Shown here piece after piece: positions 1 through 11,754 of a stretch of 64,000 nucleotides of DNA. Positions within the stretch are counted from its first letter, which is position 1; each line of letters starts with the position of its first letter. The stretch is from Phytoseiulus persimilis. Taxonomy: Eukaryota > Arthropoda > Arachnida > Mesostigmata > Phytoseiidae. Under the pieces are notes generated by a model, which was not told the DNA's origin, did not search any database, and worked only from the letters and a program-made list of their open reading frames with translations. The stretch lies in contig CM075101.1 in the NCBI GenBank assembly GCA_037576195.1, forward strand, positions 21,576,001 to 21,640,000, given 5' to 3'. A program made the translations under genes and the position numbers.

Positions 1-1512
1 TCGCAGCGAGGATCTCAGTCGGTTGCTTCCGAACGCGGAACGAGTCGAAACGAACGCAAGAAGCCCGCCTCGGTGCCGAGTTCGGAGGCGGCGGGATTTG
101 TTCCCACAGGCTCGGGCGGTGACCCTCGAGCAACTCCTTCACGTCGAGAACGCTCGAAACCGCCATCGTTCGAGAGATTATGGCTGTCATTCACATAATC
201 GCCAATCACGAAATACGAGCTGTAGAGGCAGCCAGGTTTGACGACACGTGCAAGCTGCAAAGAAGCGTGATTTCTGAAAGACGACGGCTTTAGCTTATGG
301 ATCCAACGCGCGAGTCACAACCATCGAGGACTCTGCGAACAAGGGTGTCTTCGCGCTTGTTGTCGTCATCGAATATTGTCTTCGACGTCTCTTTGCCTCA
401 TTTCGAGTACCTTGCTCAATGCAATCGATGCGCATCTGGCTCTCGGCGCATGACGCTTCCTCGTTGTGAGTCGCAACGTCACCGGGCCGAGGCGCCAAAT
501 TTTCTCGTTTCTTTTCTCTCCTTTATGGAGGAGAGGAGACGGAGAGCCTCTGCGAGAATCGAAATCCGCCCGCCTGTCTAACTCGCGATGCTTGGGCTCG
601 CTCGCTGTGTACGTAGTGTGCGGGGCTTTTCCCGTACAGTTCCCTTGCGCCTGTTCATTCCCCTGTTTCCCCGCCCGCATGAGCCTCTATCGGCGGTGCA
701 ATGAGCCGAGGCCCATTGCAGATCTTGGAACAATACATTTGCACCTCTTGTTCCGGATCGAGCGACCCTCTCACAGCCGCCACGGAGCCGCCTCTGAACG
801 CTTGCCGAGGGCTTGCCTTACATCTCAGAAGAGCAAGCACCGCGCAGGCTATCACATCTGCGCGGATGCGCAAAACCAGCGGAAGTTTCTGCGCGCTGAG
901 AAAACGAATCTGGAGTGCATTGGTGTCAGTCCTTCACGCGTCTGTTGCGGTGCCAATCATAAGGCTTGCTCACGGAAAGTCACCACAGTGCTCGCACGCA
1001 GCCATAACGCACAGGACTGTTGGACACCAGCGGCGTCGACTCCCCACATCTGGAAGGATGGGATGGATGACGGAACTACAAATTTCCCCGGTCGTCAAGT
1101 GCTCCTCCGAACGTTTGCTACCGTTTTAATACATTCTCGGAAATCGAGTGTGTTGCTGAAATGCGGCTGACTCGAGTCACAGTCTGTAATATTTTTGACA
1201 ATTCTGGAATGCTTCTTGGGCATGTTTTGCAAAAAGTTCCCTCGGGTGCAAACATTGCATTGAAGTTAGGAATCTGAAAGAGAGGGGAGGGGAGATACAA
1301 GGGAGAGAGAGAGCAATAGAGGCGGAGAAGGTCTCTCACATATTTGAGCGGATCTCGCCCCACCGATAGGTTCGATTGTAAGTCTGGCAATGTTGTTCCT
1401 TCTCCGTCTACTGAGAGTTTCTGTTTTACTGCAGGAATCGAGCTGTAACGACAGCCAAAATCTGAAAGGGCTCGAAGTTGGAAAAGTCACGACGATCCGT
1501 CCGCACTGGGAC

Positions 1513-1515
<3 letters not shown>

Positions 1516-1543
<28 letters not shown>
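1516..1543. repeat. GA dinucleotide microsatellite
   Basis: About 14 uninterrupted GA units directly after a GAGTGAGA lead-in. It is embedded in non-coding sequence and can be read as CT on the minus strand. Long GA tracts in arthropods can bind GAGA-factor-type proteins, but nothing here shows such a role. Confidence 0.9.
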
Positions 1544-4075
1544 ACAGACGGGGCCCGACGGGAAAGAACGAGTTTCATTGCCGCCACTCCAACTGAAAAG
1601 AGAGGGAAGAACGGATGAGACTTTCAGATGGTTAGGGGGATCCGTGCTCGGGTCGAGAGGCTAACGATTCCTCGGAGACTCGAGCTAGTTTTCCTATTTG
1701 TTTTCATTATTTAACGCGTGGGCTTTTCGAGCCGGCGACGTCGGGGATCCGCGTGTCGGGAGCAGCGGCGCGGTAACGACGTTGACGACGACGATCGTCG
1801 GAGCTATCGCGACGTCGTCGGCTAATCCGGAATCGGAACAATGATTGATGAGTGATCAATTGCACGAACGAGCGGATATTCTGATTCTTCGATCGGCAGG
1901 GACGCAGCGCGCACAAATATCTCCATCAATGACGAACGGCTCAAGAAGCGCTCGGCGTCTACAGAGATCCTGAGCGACACATGAGGCCCGACGTCCATCA
2001 CCGGTTACGGCTCCCGGAACCAAACGCTGAAGTGAACTCTCAGCTGGAACAACAACGTGGGGGAGTATTCGTCGACAGAATGGACGGGAACCGCACGATC
2101 ATGGAAGCGCTCCGCGTTTCAAGCCGCACAAATGAGTGAGGGACTGCGTCAACTGAGCATGGACGGAGTTGATTTCTGTGGAGCAGTTGGACAACAAAGA
2201 CGACGACGCTAACGGAATAAACGGAACCCGAGAGGCTGACGGACGGATCCACGACGGATTTTCTCGGCAGCCAGTTAAGACGGTTCCGAAGAGAAGCGAG
2301 CCGTAAGAGAAGAGAAAACTCTGGGGAAGAGACAAATAGACGAGGAGCCGCGACGGCAAAGCAAAGGAGAAAGGGTCCATGTTGACAATGTCGAGTTAGG
2401 AGGACTATCAGAGTGCTCTCAAGTTAGCTCTCGGGCTGGCCTTCCGATTCCGATGACTTGCAACGAACGGTTGTAACTGTTCCACCCATAACAGATCGCA
2501 ATTATTGAGATCCGGCCGCGTCGAAGCACGGAGAGCGACGCCCAACGCCACTTCAACAGCGCAATTCAGCGTTTTTTTTTGGGTCGGTTGGCGACGGCAC
2601 GGCGTCACGGGATTTCCCCAAAGGCTGTGCCACTCAAATGTCTCTGGGCCACTCAAGTGGGTATTGGTCTCCCGAAGTGAAGTGACGAGGATACTCTTGG
2701 GCATCTTTTGATTCGGCAACGAGATCGGAAGCGAGAGGAGCTTTCTCTCATCGGAGAAGGCCGACCGAACAGACCAGCGAAGAGAAACCTGAAGCGACTT
2801 GAAACGCACCTCGCGTCGATATCCGCAATCGAATCCTTCTTTGGCGTCCTTGTGGCCTTTGTTTGGCCCAAGGACGACTGTCTGAGGATTGGTCCGCGGG
2901 CGCACAAACACCGCTTCTCCCTTGCCTCCTCCAACCTCCCTCTCTCCCATTCGCTATCCCGGGCGGTCTCTCTCTCTCTCGGGCCCGCTGCTGGATGACA
3001 TATCACATAGCGCGGACATTCTTCGTAGCCGAGATGGACTCAACTTCCTTCATAAGTCATCCCCGTGTCTTCCTCCGTTTTTCTCGCACTCTATCTGCTC
3101 CTTGTTCCTTGACCCGAGTTCCCGCTCACTCTCCTCGCTGAGGGGAATCGTCGTTTTTTGTCAGCGCGAATCACACAAAAACGCATCCATCGGCAGAGTG
3201 TATCTGACACGAATTTTCAGAAACGGGAGCATGCCCGTCTACCTGGACGCCGCTCCGTTCGACCGGGGAACTGGGTGCGGATGCTCTGCTTGATGAACAT
3301 CGCCATTTACGGCTCCGCCTCATTTAATATTCAGTGCTCTGTGGTCGCGTTATGACGCGTGCATTAAGGAGAACGATGAACGGGGAAAGGAGCGGCTTGT
3401 TCCAGGGAGGAACGTAAGGAGCAGTTGGACCTGGGCTGCGACAAAAACCCGCGCGGTTGCTGAACTCAAAACGACGCACTAGACCGTTGTCGATCGCTCG
3501 ATCGGTTGTAAGATGGGGGTCAGCGGGGGAGCGATCGGGGGCACGAACTCGGGGGAAAATTGTCACTCTAGCTCCCCATCCCGGAGCCGACAATGGTTCA
3601 TGAACCCAGCTTCTGGTCCCGCTGTTTCAGATCAATCGAAGCAGCGGAGCTCATGACTCCTGTGGTGGGAGCCAGTGTCTACATGTCGCGAGCACCTCCC
3701 CACAAATCAGCTCCCGCCGTGGCCATGACGGGCTCGTTTTTTCGTTCCATTCCTTAGCTCTGAGAGCGCTTCGCGGGGGGCGAGGTCCGCGAAACCCGGA
3801 GACGTACGAGCGGAAAAAATTGCGGAGATTCCTTCGAACACTGATTGGGACAACGTTCTTGGACGATCGATCGCAATCCGCGTCAACGACCACCGAGCCG
3901 TCTATTGCATTTCTCGCATAGACGGCCGCTCGGCCGCCTGCAACTAAATTCGTCATTATTCCTAACAGTGTGTGACTATGGATGGAAAGATGGGTTCTGA
4001 TGGAGCTCAGGATGCCTTGCATATTGAGCGAGCTCACACCGCGAAGCCTCCCTCTCATTCTTCCCCGTGTGGGAT

Positions 4076-4078
<3 letters not shown>

Positions 4079-4120
<42 letters not shown>

Positions 4121-4126
4121 AGGGGC

Positions 4127-4159
<33 letters not shown>

Positions 4160-4205
4160 AAGGAGGGGCGAGAGAGAGAGAGGGAGGGGCGAGAGAGAGA
4201 AAGAT
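4079..4205. repeat. Compound GA / GGAGGGGC microsatellite cluster
   Basis: A perfect GA run of about 19 units is followed by further GA runs. These are separated by a repeated interruption that reads AAGGAGGGGCGAGAG or a close variant at least three times. The spacing suggests tandem duplication of a unit made of a GA run plus a G-rich spacer, not just slippage. Reading frames through it (Arg-Glu repeats on plus, Ser-Leu on minus) are artefacts. Confidence 0.9.
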
Positions 4206-7200
4206 ACGGGAAGAAGGAGAACAGAGACTAGAGCAATGGATGGACAGATGATCATATAGATTGATGGAGGGCTAAAGCGGCCGATGGGTGTATATATTGC
4301 GAATAATAATCGCACTAATTACGCGAATAAATTATTTGGCTTTTTTGTGTGAAAGGGCGTGACAGCCGGCTTCTCTGTCCTCTCGTCCTTGTTTTCTTCT
4401 CCCTCATCGCGGCTGTTCTGGCTCCCTCGTCGTCGTCGTCTCACTCCCCTCTCTCCCCCTCCATTCCCCGATTTCGCCCGAGGATACATCTGGCCAAGAA
4501 AACTGCTGAAACCCCACGCTTACACAAAGCTAACGACTTCTATCACTGCAATATTCCTCTCACCGAATCATGGCTCGAGTCTGTATGCTCTCTCTCCATC
4601 TCTCAGCAACGGTTGAGAACGCATGCTTCTCCACCATCGCCTGCGGCTGTCACAGAGCGCCACTCGTTCACGGACTTGCGACGATGGGTCTCGTTGTTGT
4701 CGTTCAATTTTCCGATCGGGTTTGAAGACTTCTGAGGACAAAACGCACAACAGCGACTCCTCCAAGAGGAACACGACCGTTCATAATGAAAACTCTCATA
4801 AGAGGGTCGAGTGGAGGTAATCGACAGCTCTGGCGGGGAATCCTGTCTCGAGATGCCGTTGTCAAAAGTGAGGAAAAGTGGAAAGATATACGTGTTCCTA
4901 GCAAGTGCGTTCTTCCATCGAATGAAGACTCACGTCCGTCGGGTCTGCTGCCTCGGCTGCAAGACAGCGGTGTTGCTGTCCGTCCGCTTCCCTTCTTCCT
5001 GGCTTCTCCAACACCGGATCCGCCAGAGAGCTCGACCATCGTCGCACGTGTGCGCAATAAGTTTCATTCGAGATGAAAGCAGCTGGTTCTTCAATAAGAG
5101 CCTGAATTCGCTCTTTCAAGTTCCAGTCAGTGACGGCTGTTAGAAACAGGAACATCATGAAAATCAAAATTGACCATTCGCTTTTTGAGGGGGGAAGAGT
5201 CGCAAGAACAACTCGCATTTCACTATGGCGAGAACGAGTCAACACCAAGCGGAAATCATGATTTCGGGATTCATTTTCGTTGGTCGGTTGCTGGCCTCGT
5301 CGATGTATCACGTGATTGCTTGGTACGTCTGTAGTTCGCGCGGTCAGATGGTTGGCTGAGGCGTTTTCTCGCTTGGGTTTCCCCGTGCACCTTCTCTTCA
5401 TCCTCCTGTACAACTTCCTTCCGGAATTCTTCTCGGGCCCATCCGGGAGGGCAAGGACGTCCTTAAAGACCACCTCCGCCGCGGCCTCCGCCAGGACCGC
5501 TGGGCTTGAGCGAGGAACCAACTGACCAGCCGACCAGGCAACCACTACGCCCGCAACGTTAAAGGGCCCCCGCGTGTGGACATGATGAACGATAACGGTA
5601 TGACGGTCGGCATGCGGCAGCGCATCACCGCTACATGCTTCGTCTCCGCGGCCGGAGCCCGAAACCTTGCTTGCGCTCTCGTCCCCATTCCGGTTGCAGA
5701 CCCGGAGCACGCGAGCGCTCTGATGACTTCGAGCAAGGTGGGCAGGACATTTCCGTTTCATTTTTTCCGTTCTCGCGAACTTTCTTCTTGTACCGCTCCA
5801 AGCAGCGACAACGAGGGGGCGGGAGGTCAGTCGGTTATCTCGCTCTCGTCTATCCGACCACAAACAACTGGAAACTACCTCTGCATCGTTCGCGAGCCGC
5901 CTGATTTCATTTGAAACGGAGGCGGTGGTTCACACGGCTCACGCGACTCCGCTGCTCGCAGCGACCGAAAACCCGCTCGACTCCCGCTCGATTCACGCAT
6001 GCCGTTAGCATATCCATGAGGAATACAGAAGTTCGATATGCTTCCCGACACGAACGGGACGTGATGAACGGAATCACCATCGCTTGCGGTCGGAGCAGTA
6101 GAGACACGGCTGGCTGTGTTTTTGTTCCCTTTCGGCCAGCCGGCGGCGTCCGAGACGACCCTCTAGCGAGCAACACGGTGCCGAGCAACAGCCAGCGTAC
6201 AACATACGAGGAACATGCAAAAGAGGAGAACATCGGGCGGGACTGCGAGCGAACGCACTGGCAACCGGAACGAACGGCGGAGCGAGCGAGCGAATCGGAG
6301 CAATATCAGTTTTCGTATTCGGGTGATGTGAAGTTCACTTTGAGCGCCGTCGTTCCCGCTGTCTGAGAAGGAAGCGAACGGAGTATTCTCTCTTCACGAG
6401 AGCTCCATATCGATATACCTCCGGGGGGAGTGGAAAGTCGAAAAGTTCGAGACGTTGATTTCGAACGCGAATGAAGATGTCGTCGAAATTGACTCGTGAC
6501 GCCGAGCCCGATTCGAAGGAAAGCGAGGCTGTTGATCAGAAGTGGTCATCTTGTGAGGTGGGAAGCCGTGATGCTGAACCTATCGTGCTCCCGGGAACCC
6601 ATACAGGGGCCTTTCCCCGCATGTATCCATATTTCGCGAGTGCCGTGCAGGAGCCCTGGGCTCGAGTCCAGAAGGGGCGGATTCGCGAAGATCGCAGAGC
6701 AACGCGAACAGGGTATGTTGCCTGGTTGACTCGCTGGTTTCGGAGCTGACTGGTTGGCTGGTCCGCTGACAGCGGCCTTAGGAATGGTTGCGCACAATCT
6801 GTCTTAGCCTGACGTCAATGGGAGCTCTGTTCAAGAGCAACATCCATCCCTGCCGCCGTCGCCGCGTCGGTTCTTGCGCCGTTCATTCACTCAGTCACTC
6901 ACTGAGTAGCAAAAAGGATTCGACATCTTGGGGACGTCATCTGGCTCCCTCCACTGTTGACAGCCTGGCTGGATGGCGAGCCGGTCCGTCGACTCGCGCC
7001 TTTCAATCTTTAAGAAGTAACGATCTGAGCGCGGGTTCAACTGATACACGCCAGCTCGGCGCGAGTTTTCGGTTAGGCGTCATTCCGAGAATCGATGGAG
7101 TTCTCCTCCACAACGCTCTCGCTCAATCATTCGATTACGTCGCGGCTCCAACGCACTCCCCACTGAAAATCGTCTGCTATGAAAAACACTAACATAGAAT

Positions 7201-7214
7201 TCCTCCGATTCCAG

Positions 7215-7392
7215 TGTCGCTGCTCTCGGAGCTCATTGGCGTCGCAGATGCGGAATGCTTCATCGCGAAGGCGATCCAGGACACAGAGCTCTGCAGCAAC
7301 ACTTTCCAGGGAAGGTTTGACAGGAAGGATGACTTGGGAAAGGAACGAAAGTTCAACCAATCCGATCCCGCCGACATCAGAGATGCATGCTG
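7215..7392 (+). CDS. Isolated exon-like segment, unknown product
   Basis: A 178-nt segment begins after a pyrimidine-containing acceptor (GATTCCAG at 7207-7214) and ends at a strong donor (CTG|GTGAGTG at 7391-7397). In the frame starting at its third base it is fully open for about 58 codons, with a balanced composition (for example SLLSELIGVADAECF and later GRFDRKDDLGKE) unlike the biased frames around it. I do not recognise a family. No partner exon could be placed nearby, so this may be an internal exon of a gene with long introns, or chance. The coding call rests only on splice signals and composition. Confidence 0.25.
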
Positions 7393-10300
7393 GTGAGTGT
7401 TTTCCCCTTCAGGATCTCTGTTTTCGGTTTCCCGCGAGGAGCCGAAAGTGTAAGCGGATCATGGTGTACCCCGCAGGCTCTCAAACCAGAAATGCGCCTC
7501 CGCCCCAGTCTGCCCCGTCGGGGCGTTGGAGCGACTCGCCCTCCGCCCTCCCTCCCTCAGCGTGCTTGTGAGCCACTGGCACACACAACAATTGAGTCGG
7601 ATGAAACTGATCACCTAGGTAGGGATCGCCAGCATCATGAACTCGCTCTGTGTGCAAGTGACTTGCGGAAGGATGCACATCAGGAACGGAGGAAAAAATC
7701 CCAAGACAACAGGTGCCTGTGTCGAAACACACCGCTCCTGCGGGCGGAAATGAAGCAAACTCGAGCCTTGGAGCAAATATCTGATTACTTTCGCTCGATC
7801 GTTATCGCGGCCGAGGCTGTTCCGATTCTTACTACCGCTGAGGCGAAAGCCGCCTCTGACGCCGCTCCCGTGGTCCCGGTGAAGAAGTTTGGGTTCAGTT
7901 CTTCACCGAAAAGAGCTCGGTGTTCATCCGTGAAATATGATCACACGTAAGCGGCCGATGAATAATTTACTTGCTGATAAAAGTCACGGTGGAGGCGGAG
8001 CTACTCGGTCTAGTGGAAAACCGAGTTGGATTACGGACTATCGGTTCGGCGTCGCTCTGAATCGCTGGTTGCTCTGTACAACGAGGGGGAGACGTGCGCA
8101 CGTGGGCTGACGACCGGAGCCGTCTGAAGGGGATAGAGGAGGCGTTCCGCAACCTACGCTTGAGGCGACAGGAAACACGAACCACGGAGCGAAGGTTGTT
8201 TCCGACGCGAAAACTCAGCTTCCAGCGGGAACAAGGCCAAACACTCGGGCCTTCGGCCTGTGTGGCAGCCGTACCGCTTCCCACTCCTCGGAGACCATAA
8301 TCTTTGGGCAGCCGGTTCTGCGTGTCGTGACGAAACCTCATCTGACCGTGGCCGATCGGCCGCTCGCTCGAACTGCCACCAACAGTAAGCGAAGACTGTC
8401 CCTTCCTCTTCGAAGTGTATCGTGTTGCGTTCGGTGAAGACCCAGCTCAGAGAAGAAGAAACACTGAGTTGTCGTTCTTCTCCTGGTCCAGCCAGGTTCG
8501 CTCGCGACCACTTCCCCTTTTGAGAGATCGTGAAGACACGTGGAGCTATCTGAAACGAGGGAGAAATAAGAAGAGGTGGAAGAGCCTTTCCTGACCTGAC
8601 TCGGTGGTGAGGCACGGCTCCCCGCTCATAGGAGTTCCGTGGTTGGAATACTCGGCCGCCATTAGAATCCTCCGCCGAGATAAGGAACTCTAGCGGTTGC
8701 TGACCCGACGGCAGTTGCCTGTGCTGAACAACAAATCGCGCACGATGTGCAAAAACGTCTCCGGACTGATGATAGTGATGATAATAATCATACTGATTCG
8801 GGCCCGACGCTGCCTCAGATTGTCGACCGAATGCCAAGGTCGTTTTCTCTCCATCATCAGGACGATCACCTCCACCGCCGCCGCCGTCGTCGTTGCTGCC
8901 TCTGCCACCATCATCGTTACCGCGTCGCCGCGATCATTACCTGCTGCTGAAGAAAAGTCGAGCCCCGACACCCGTCCGTCCCCGCGGAAGCGACTCAAGT
9001 GTTTCTGTCGTGATTGTCAGCGTCGACCTCCTCTCGAACTAGCCCGTGAGGCCGACTGTGGAGGGTTCAGCAACCAGAATACGAAAAAGCTCCTCGACCG
9101 TGACGTTAACTTGATGCCCGAACCCACGTACGTCTCTCACCCGGTGCGTCCATCCGTCCCAGAAGGACACAACGGTATGGGACCGAAAGGACAATACGGC
9201 CGCCGACTTCATCGTCGTCGTCGTCGCCGCCATGAAGTGAGATAGGTACTCGACTTGAGCTTCTGCTGCTTTGGCAGCCGCGACGTAGACGACGACGAAG
9301 AAGAAGAGGACGAAAAACTGGGACCAAAAGAGGTGCTGCAGCAGCTGCTGATGATAATAATATAGCCTGGACGTGGCCAGCATCCTCAGCCGGCTCTTTC
9401 GGCAGATTCTTCCAAATATTGTCTTTTTATCTTGCCTTCCCTGTCGTCTTTTTCACACGATTCTTCTATCTTCAAACCAATGGACTGGCATGCTCTCCGT
9501 GCCGTTCGGGATCCGACTGCTGGTGGCTGGATGCTTGGCAAGTGGTCGATCGGTGGGCCAACTGGTGGATCGGTTGGCCGTTGGGACGCCTTCCCACCGC
9601 CGGATCACTTGACCTCGGGCATCGGACGCCCTTGCTCCCCTCGCTTGCTCCCCCCCCCCCCCCCCTGTCCCCTGCACACAACCCCTGTCCCGGTTCCCAA
9701 CTAGCATCCAAATAACGTTGATTACTTCGTTAGTTCGACTAGCACACCGAGCGCCAGTGGCGCCATCTTCTACATCAGAACCCATTGGACGTTTGTTCGA
9801 ACGTTGCTTGTTTAGTCGGTTCGTCGGTAGATCCGCGGGGCAGCTGCTTCAAGAACGACCTAGAGCTCTTCTGTTCGTACCAGAGAAGAGCTTCACGGCC
9901 AGGTTGGCCTCCCTTGATTCCTTGACCTGTATGCGCCATGTTGTTTTTTTGTCGTTGATTCCATCAACGCTGACGAAGCTATTCATTTTCGCTTTCGAGC
10001 TGGTAGGTGTCGAGGCGTTAGCCGCTCACTCGCAGGCTGGCTCGACCCCGCGCACTTCAACTTTCGCAGCAGTCAAGGTGGCTGTCCTACTCTCCGGACT
10101 ATCCCACCGAGAAACAAATGAGGCACTAGCGTTTGGCGGTTAGTCAGTTTCTTTCCCGTCGGCTTCCCTGATTCGCCATTAGCTGCCGTGAAACACACTC
10201 CTGGCTCGAGACAAAGGAGGCGAGTTTCCCTTTCAGCCTCCTCAGTCTTGCCCCTGTTGTCTCCTTTGTCCCGACGGTCTCCTTCTCGGTTGTTCCTCCC

Positions 10301-10799
10301 GCCCACCCCTGTAGTTGGCGCCGTCGCGGTCCGAACAGGCTGTCATGAGATTGCCGCCAGGAGAACAATTTCCAAAAAGGATCTCTCCCGAGAAGAAGCT
10401 CGAACCCTCTGCTGCTTGAAATGTCGATTCGTATCTTTACTCTCACCCGGTGGCTGCAGTAAACAAGCTCTGCAGAGCGGCCGAGCCAGCCTCATCCGAG
10501 CGCACTGACACATCGGGCGTGCTGTTCAACAGCAAACAACGTGAACATAAGTCTCCTTCGCGGGAAGAATTATTCAAAACAAACTCTCGGCCCTATTCCA
10601 AAGTTCACGGCGTTCTGGAGCAGCGCCACCGCCGCCACATTCTCCCGCCGTATCGGTCCCTGAGCACCGCGAGATGACTTGGTTCTGTTTACGAAGCGCC
10701 GCTCTCGTCTCCATTCTTTTAGAACAGCGTGTTACTTGCTGCTCGTAACAATAAACACGCTCACTCGGATTATAAACGGAAAAACTACGTTAAATCTGC
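7393..10799. other. Stretch without a recognisable gene; GAC/GTC-rich and C-tract repeats
   Basis: No protein family is visible in either strand. Simple repeats include a GTC-rich run near 9208-9232, GAC/GAA runs near 9284-9315 and a 16-base C tract at 9650-9665. The open frames crossing these runs produce Arg or Leu/Val homopolymer-like stretches and are not credible genes. Confidence 0.5.
9650..9665. repeat. Poly-C tract (16 bases)
   Basis: Sixteen consecutive C residues inside a C-rich, non-coding stretch. It is one of several long C or G homopolymers in this window (also 16881-16892, 17354-17375, 39920-39932, 40144-40163). Confidence 0.9.
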
Positions 10800-11131
10800 T
10801 CAACACAGCTTCGTGTTATTGAGTGACAACAACTCCTGGACGATCGACTTGCTATCCGAATCGACGACACTACGGTGAAAGAGCACAAGGGACAGATCCG
10901 CGCATGAATCCAACACATAGACTTTGTTTCTTGATAATTTCGCCAACACGTCAGCTCTGTCGTCGAACACCTCCGTTTTTGAGTTAGCCGAAACGATCCA
11001 TTCCGTTTGAATCTGCATTCTGGGAACAATGAAAACAATTGACTCAACGGAGAATGTGGTCCGCGCCGCACAGGGAACAAGGTTCGATATGATTGCGGCC
11101 TGATTGTTCGGCCTGAACAGGGCGCACCAAC
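10800..11131 (-). pseudogene. Possible C-terminal exon of the GT92-like locus
   Basis: On the minus strand a strong acceptor (TTGTTTCTTCAG, ending at 11132) is followed by an open frame to a TGA at 10800-10802, about 110 codons. It runs through a basic/hydrophobic segment and a late motif LSLVLFHRS. That motif loosely recalls the closing hydrophobic-HHYR region of glycosyltransferase family 92 proteins. It lies just downstream of the clearer GT92-like N-terminal part (11236-11754) but in another frame, and no good donor joins the two. Either the intron is non-canonical, or the locus is decayed and the middle, catalytic part is lost. The assignment is weak and depends on the neighbour. Confidence 0.25.
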
Positions 11132-11754
11132 CTGAAGAAACAATCGACTCCTGAGCCGAGGAGTGGGTTCGTCCACTTGAGCGCCTTGTGAGCCTCAAAC
11201 GTGAAATCATCCTCCGCATCGAAGAACCAGGATCCCTGCAGGAAACAAACCGCCGGCGAAACTCCGCCCCGTGGTTTGTGGGGTCTAACGTCTTCTACAT
11301 GCATTCTCGACCACTTGTCGCTGCCCACAGCCCGCAAGCCGACATGATCTCCCGGCGGAATGGCGAGCGGACACTTGAGAATCGCCAAGTTTGACCGCTC
11401 GGTGTCTTTGATCAGGTGCATCGTGGTGAAGGTGATGTGTCGCAACGCCGGCGTTTCGTGAAAACAGACGATGTTGTCGAAATGACCGGGGGGGTCGACC
11501 GCAGCCAAGACAACTGTCGACTCGGAGTCACGGTAGGCGCTATAAACCGAGATTCTCTCCGACAACTGAACCCATTCTCTCCTGTAGACAGTACGATGAT
11601 CCAGAAGTCGGTAGTGCTGCAGGACACAAACGGCGAGGAACACGAAACCAACACAGCGATGGCGGGAGACCGAGAATTCGATTCGCATGATTCGTCGTCG
11701 ACGATAAGGAATCCCGATTTGGTCTCGCTCGAATACTCGAGGACAACGAAGCAT
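11044..11754 (-). pseudogene. Glycosyltransferase family 92-like N-terminal fragment (type II membrane protein)
   Basis: A 236-codon minus-strand frame starts at ATG 11752-11754, with a second, perhaps better, ATG at 11686-11688. Near residues 35-46 there is a hydrophobic signal-anchor-like segment (VGFVFLAVCVL) after basic residues, the layout of a Golgi type II protein. It is followed by WVQLSERISVYSAYRD, resembling the conserved 'W..l....vySAyyD' start of GT92 (DUF23) proteins. A later LKCPLAIPPGDHVGL resembles their 'CPL....P..V.l' segment. A vestige of the following 'vCv.pL.g' motif may be VCFLQG at about residue 169-174. After this point similarity stops; the acceptor-side catalytic core is not seen before the stop at 11044. 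Family members usually have 400 or more residues, so this looks truncated or decayed. The family call is by motif memory and moderate at best. Confidence 0.4.

Larger units (their letters stand above)
1..7214. other. Gene-poor GC-rich stretch, no recognisable gene
   Basis: I looked in all frames and saw no protein family here. Open frames are short or compositionally biased (Arg/Ser/Pro-rich), as expected from GC-rich sequence with few stops. The largest, a 321-codon minus-strand frame at 4898-5863, has no domain I know. It contains one hydrophobic stretch near its middle, but its outer parts are low-complexity. The stretch includes the GA microsatellites annotated separately. It could be intergenic, a long intron or untranslated first-exon sequence; the sequence alone does not decide. 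Confidence 0.5.

Noticed and set aside
466..1170. 234-codon open frame on the plus strand
   Set aside because: Overlaps other frames on both strands and has Arg/Ser/Cys-biased composition without a known domain.
3972..4315. Arg-Glu-rich and Ser-Leu-rich open frames
   Set aside because: They are readings of the GA microsatellite and not proteins.
4898..5863. 321-codon open frame on the minus strand
   Set aside because: Low-complexity ends, no domain, no splice or poly(A) support; GC-rich sequence gives long chance frames.
8697..9383. Open frames with Ile/Val and His/Arg runs on both strands
   Set aside because: Produced by trinucleotide repeats (GTC/GAC, ATC/GAT); no domain.
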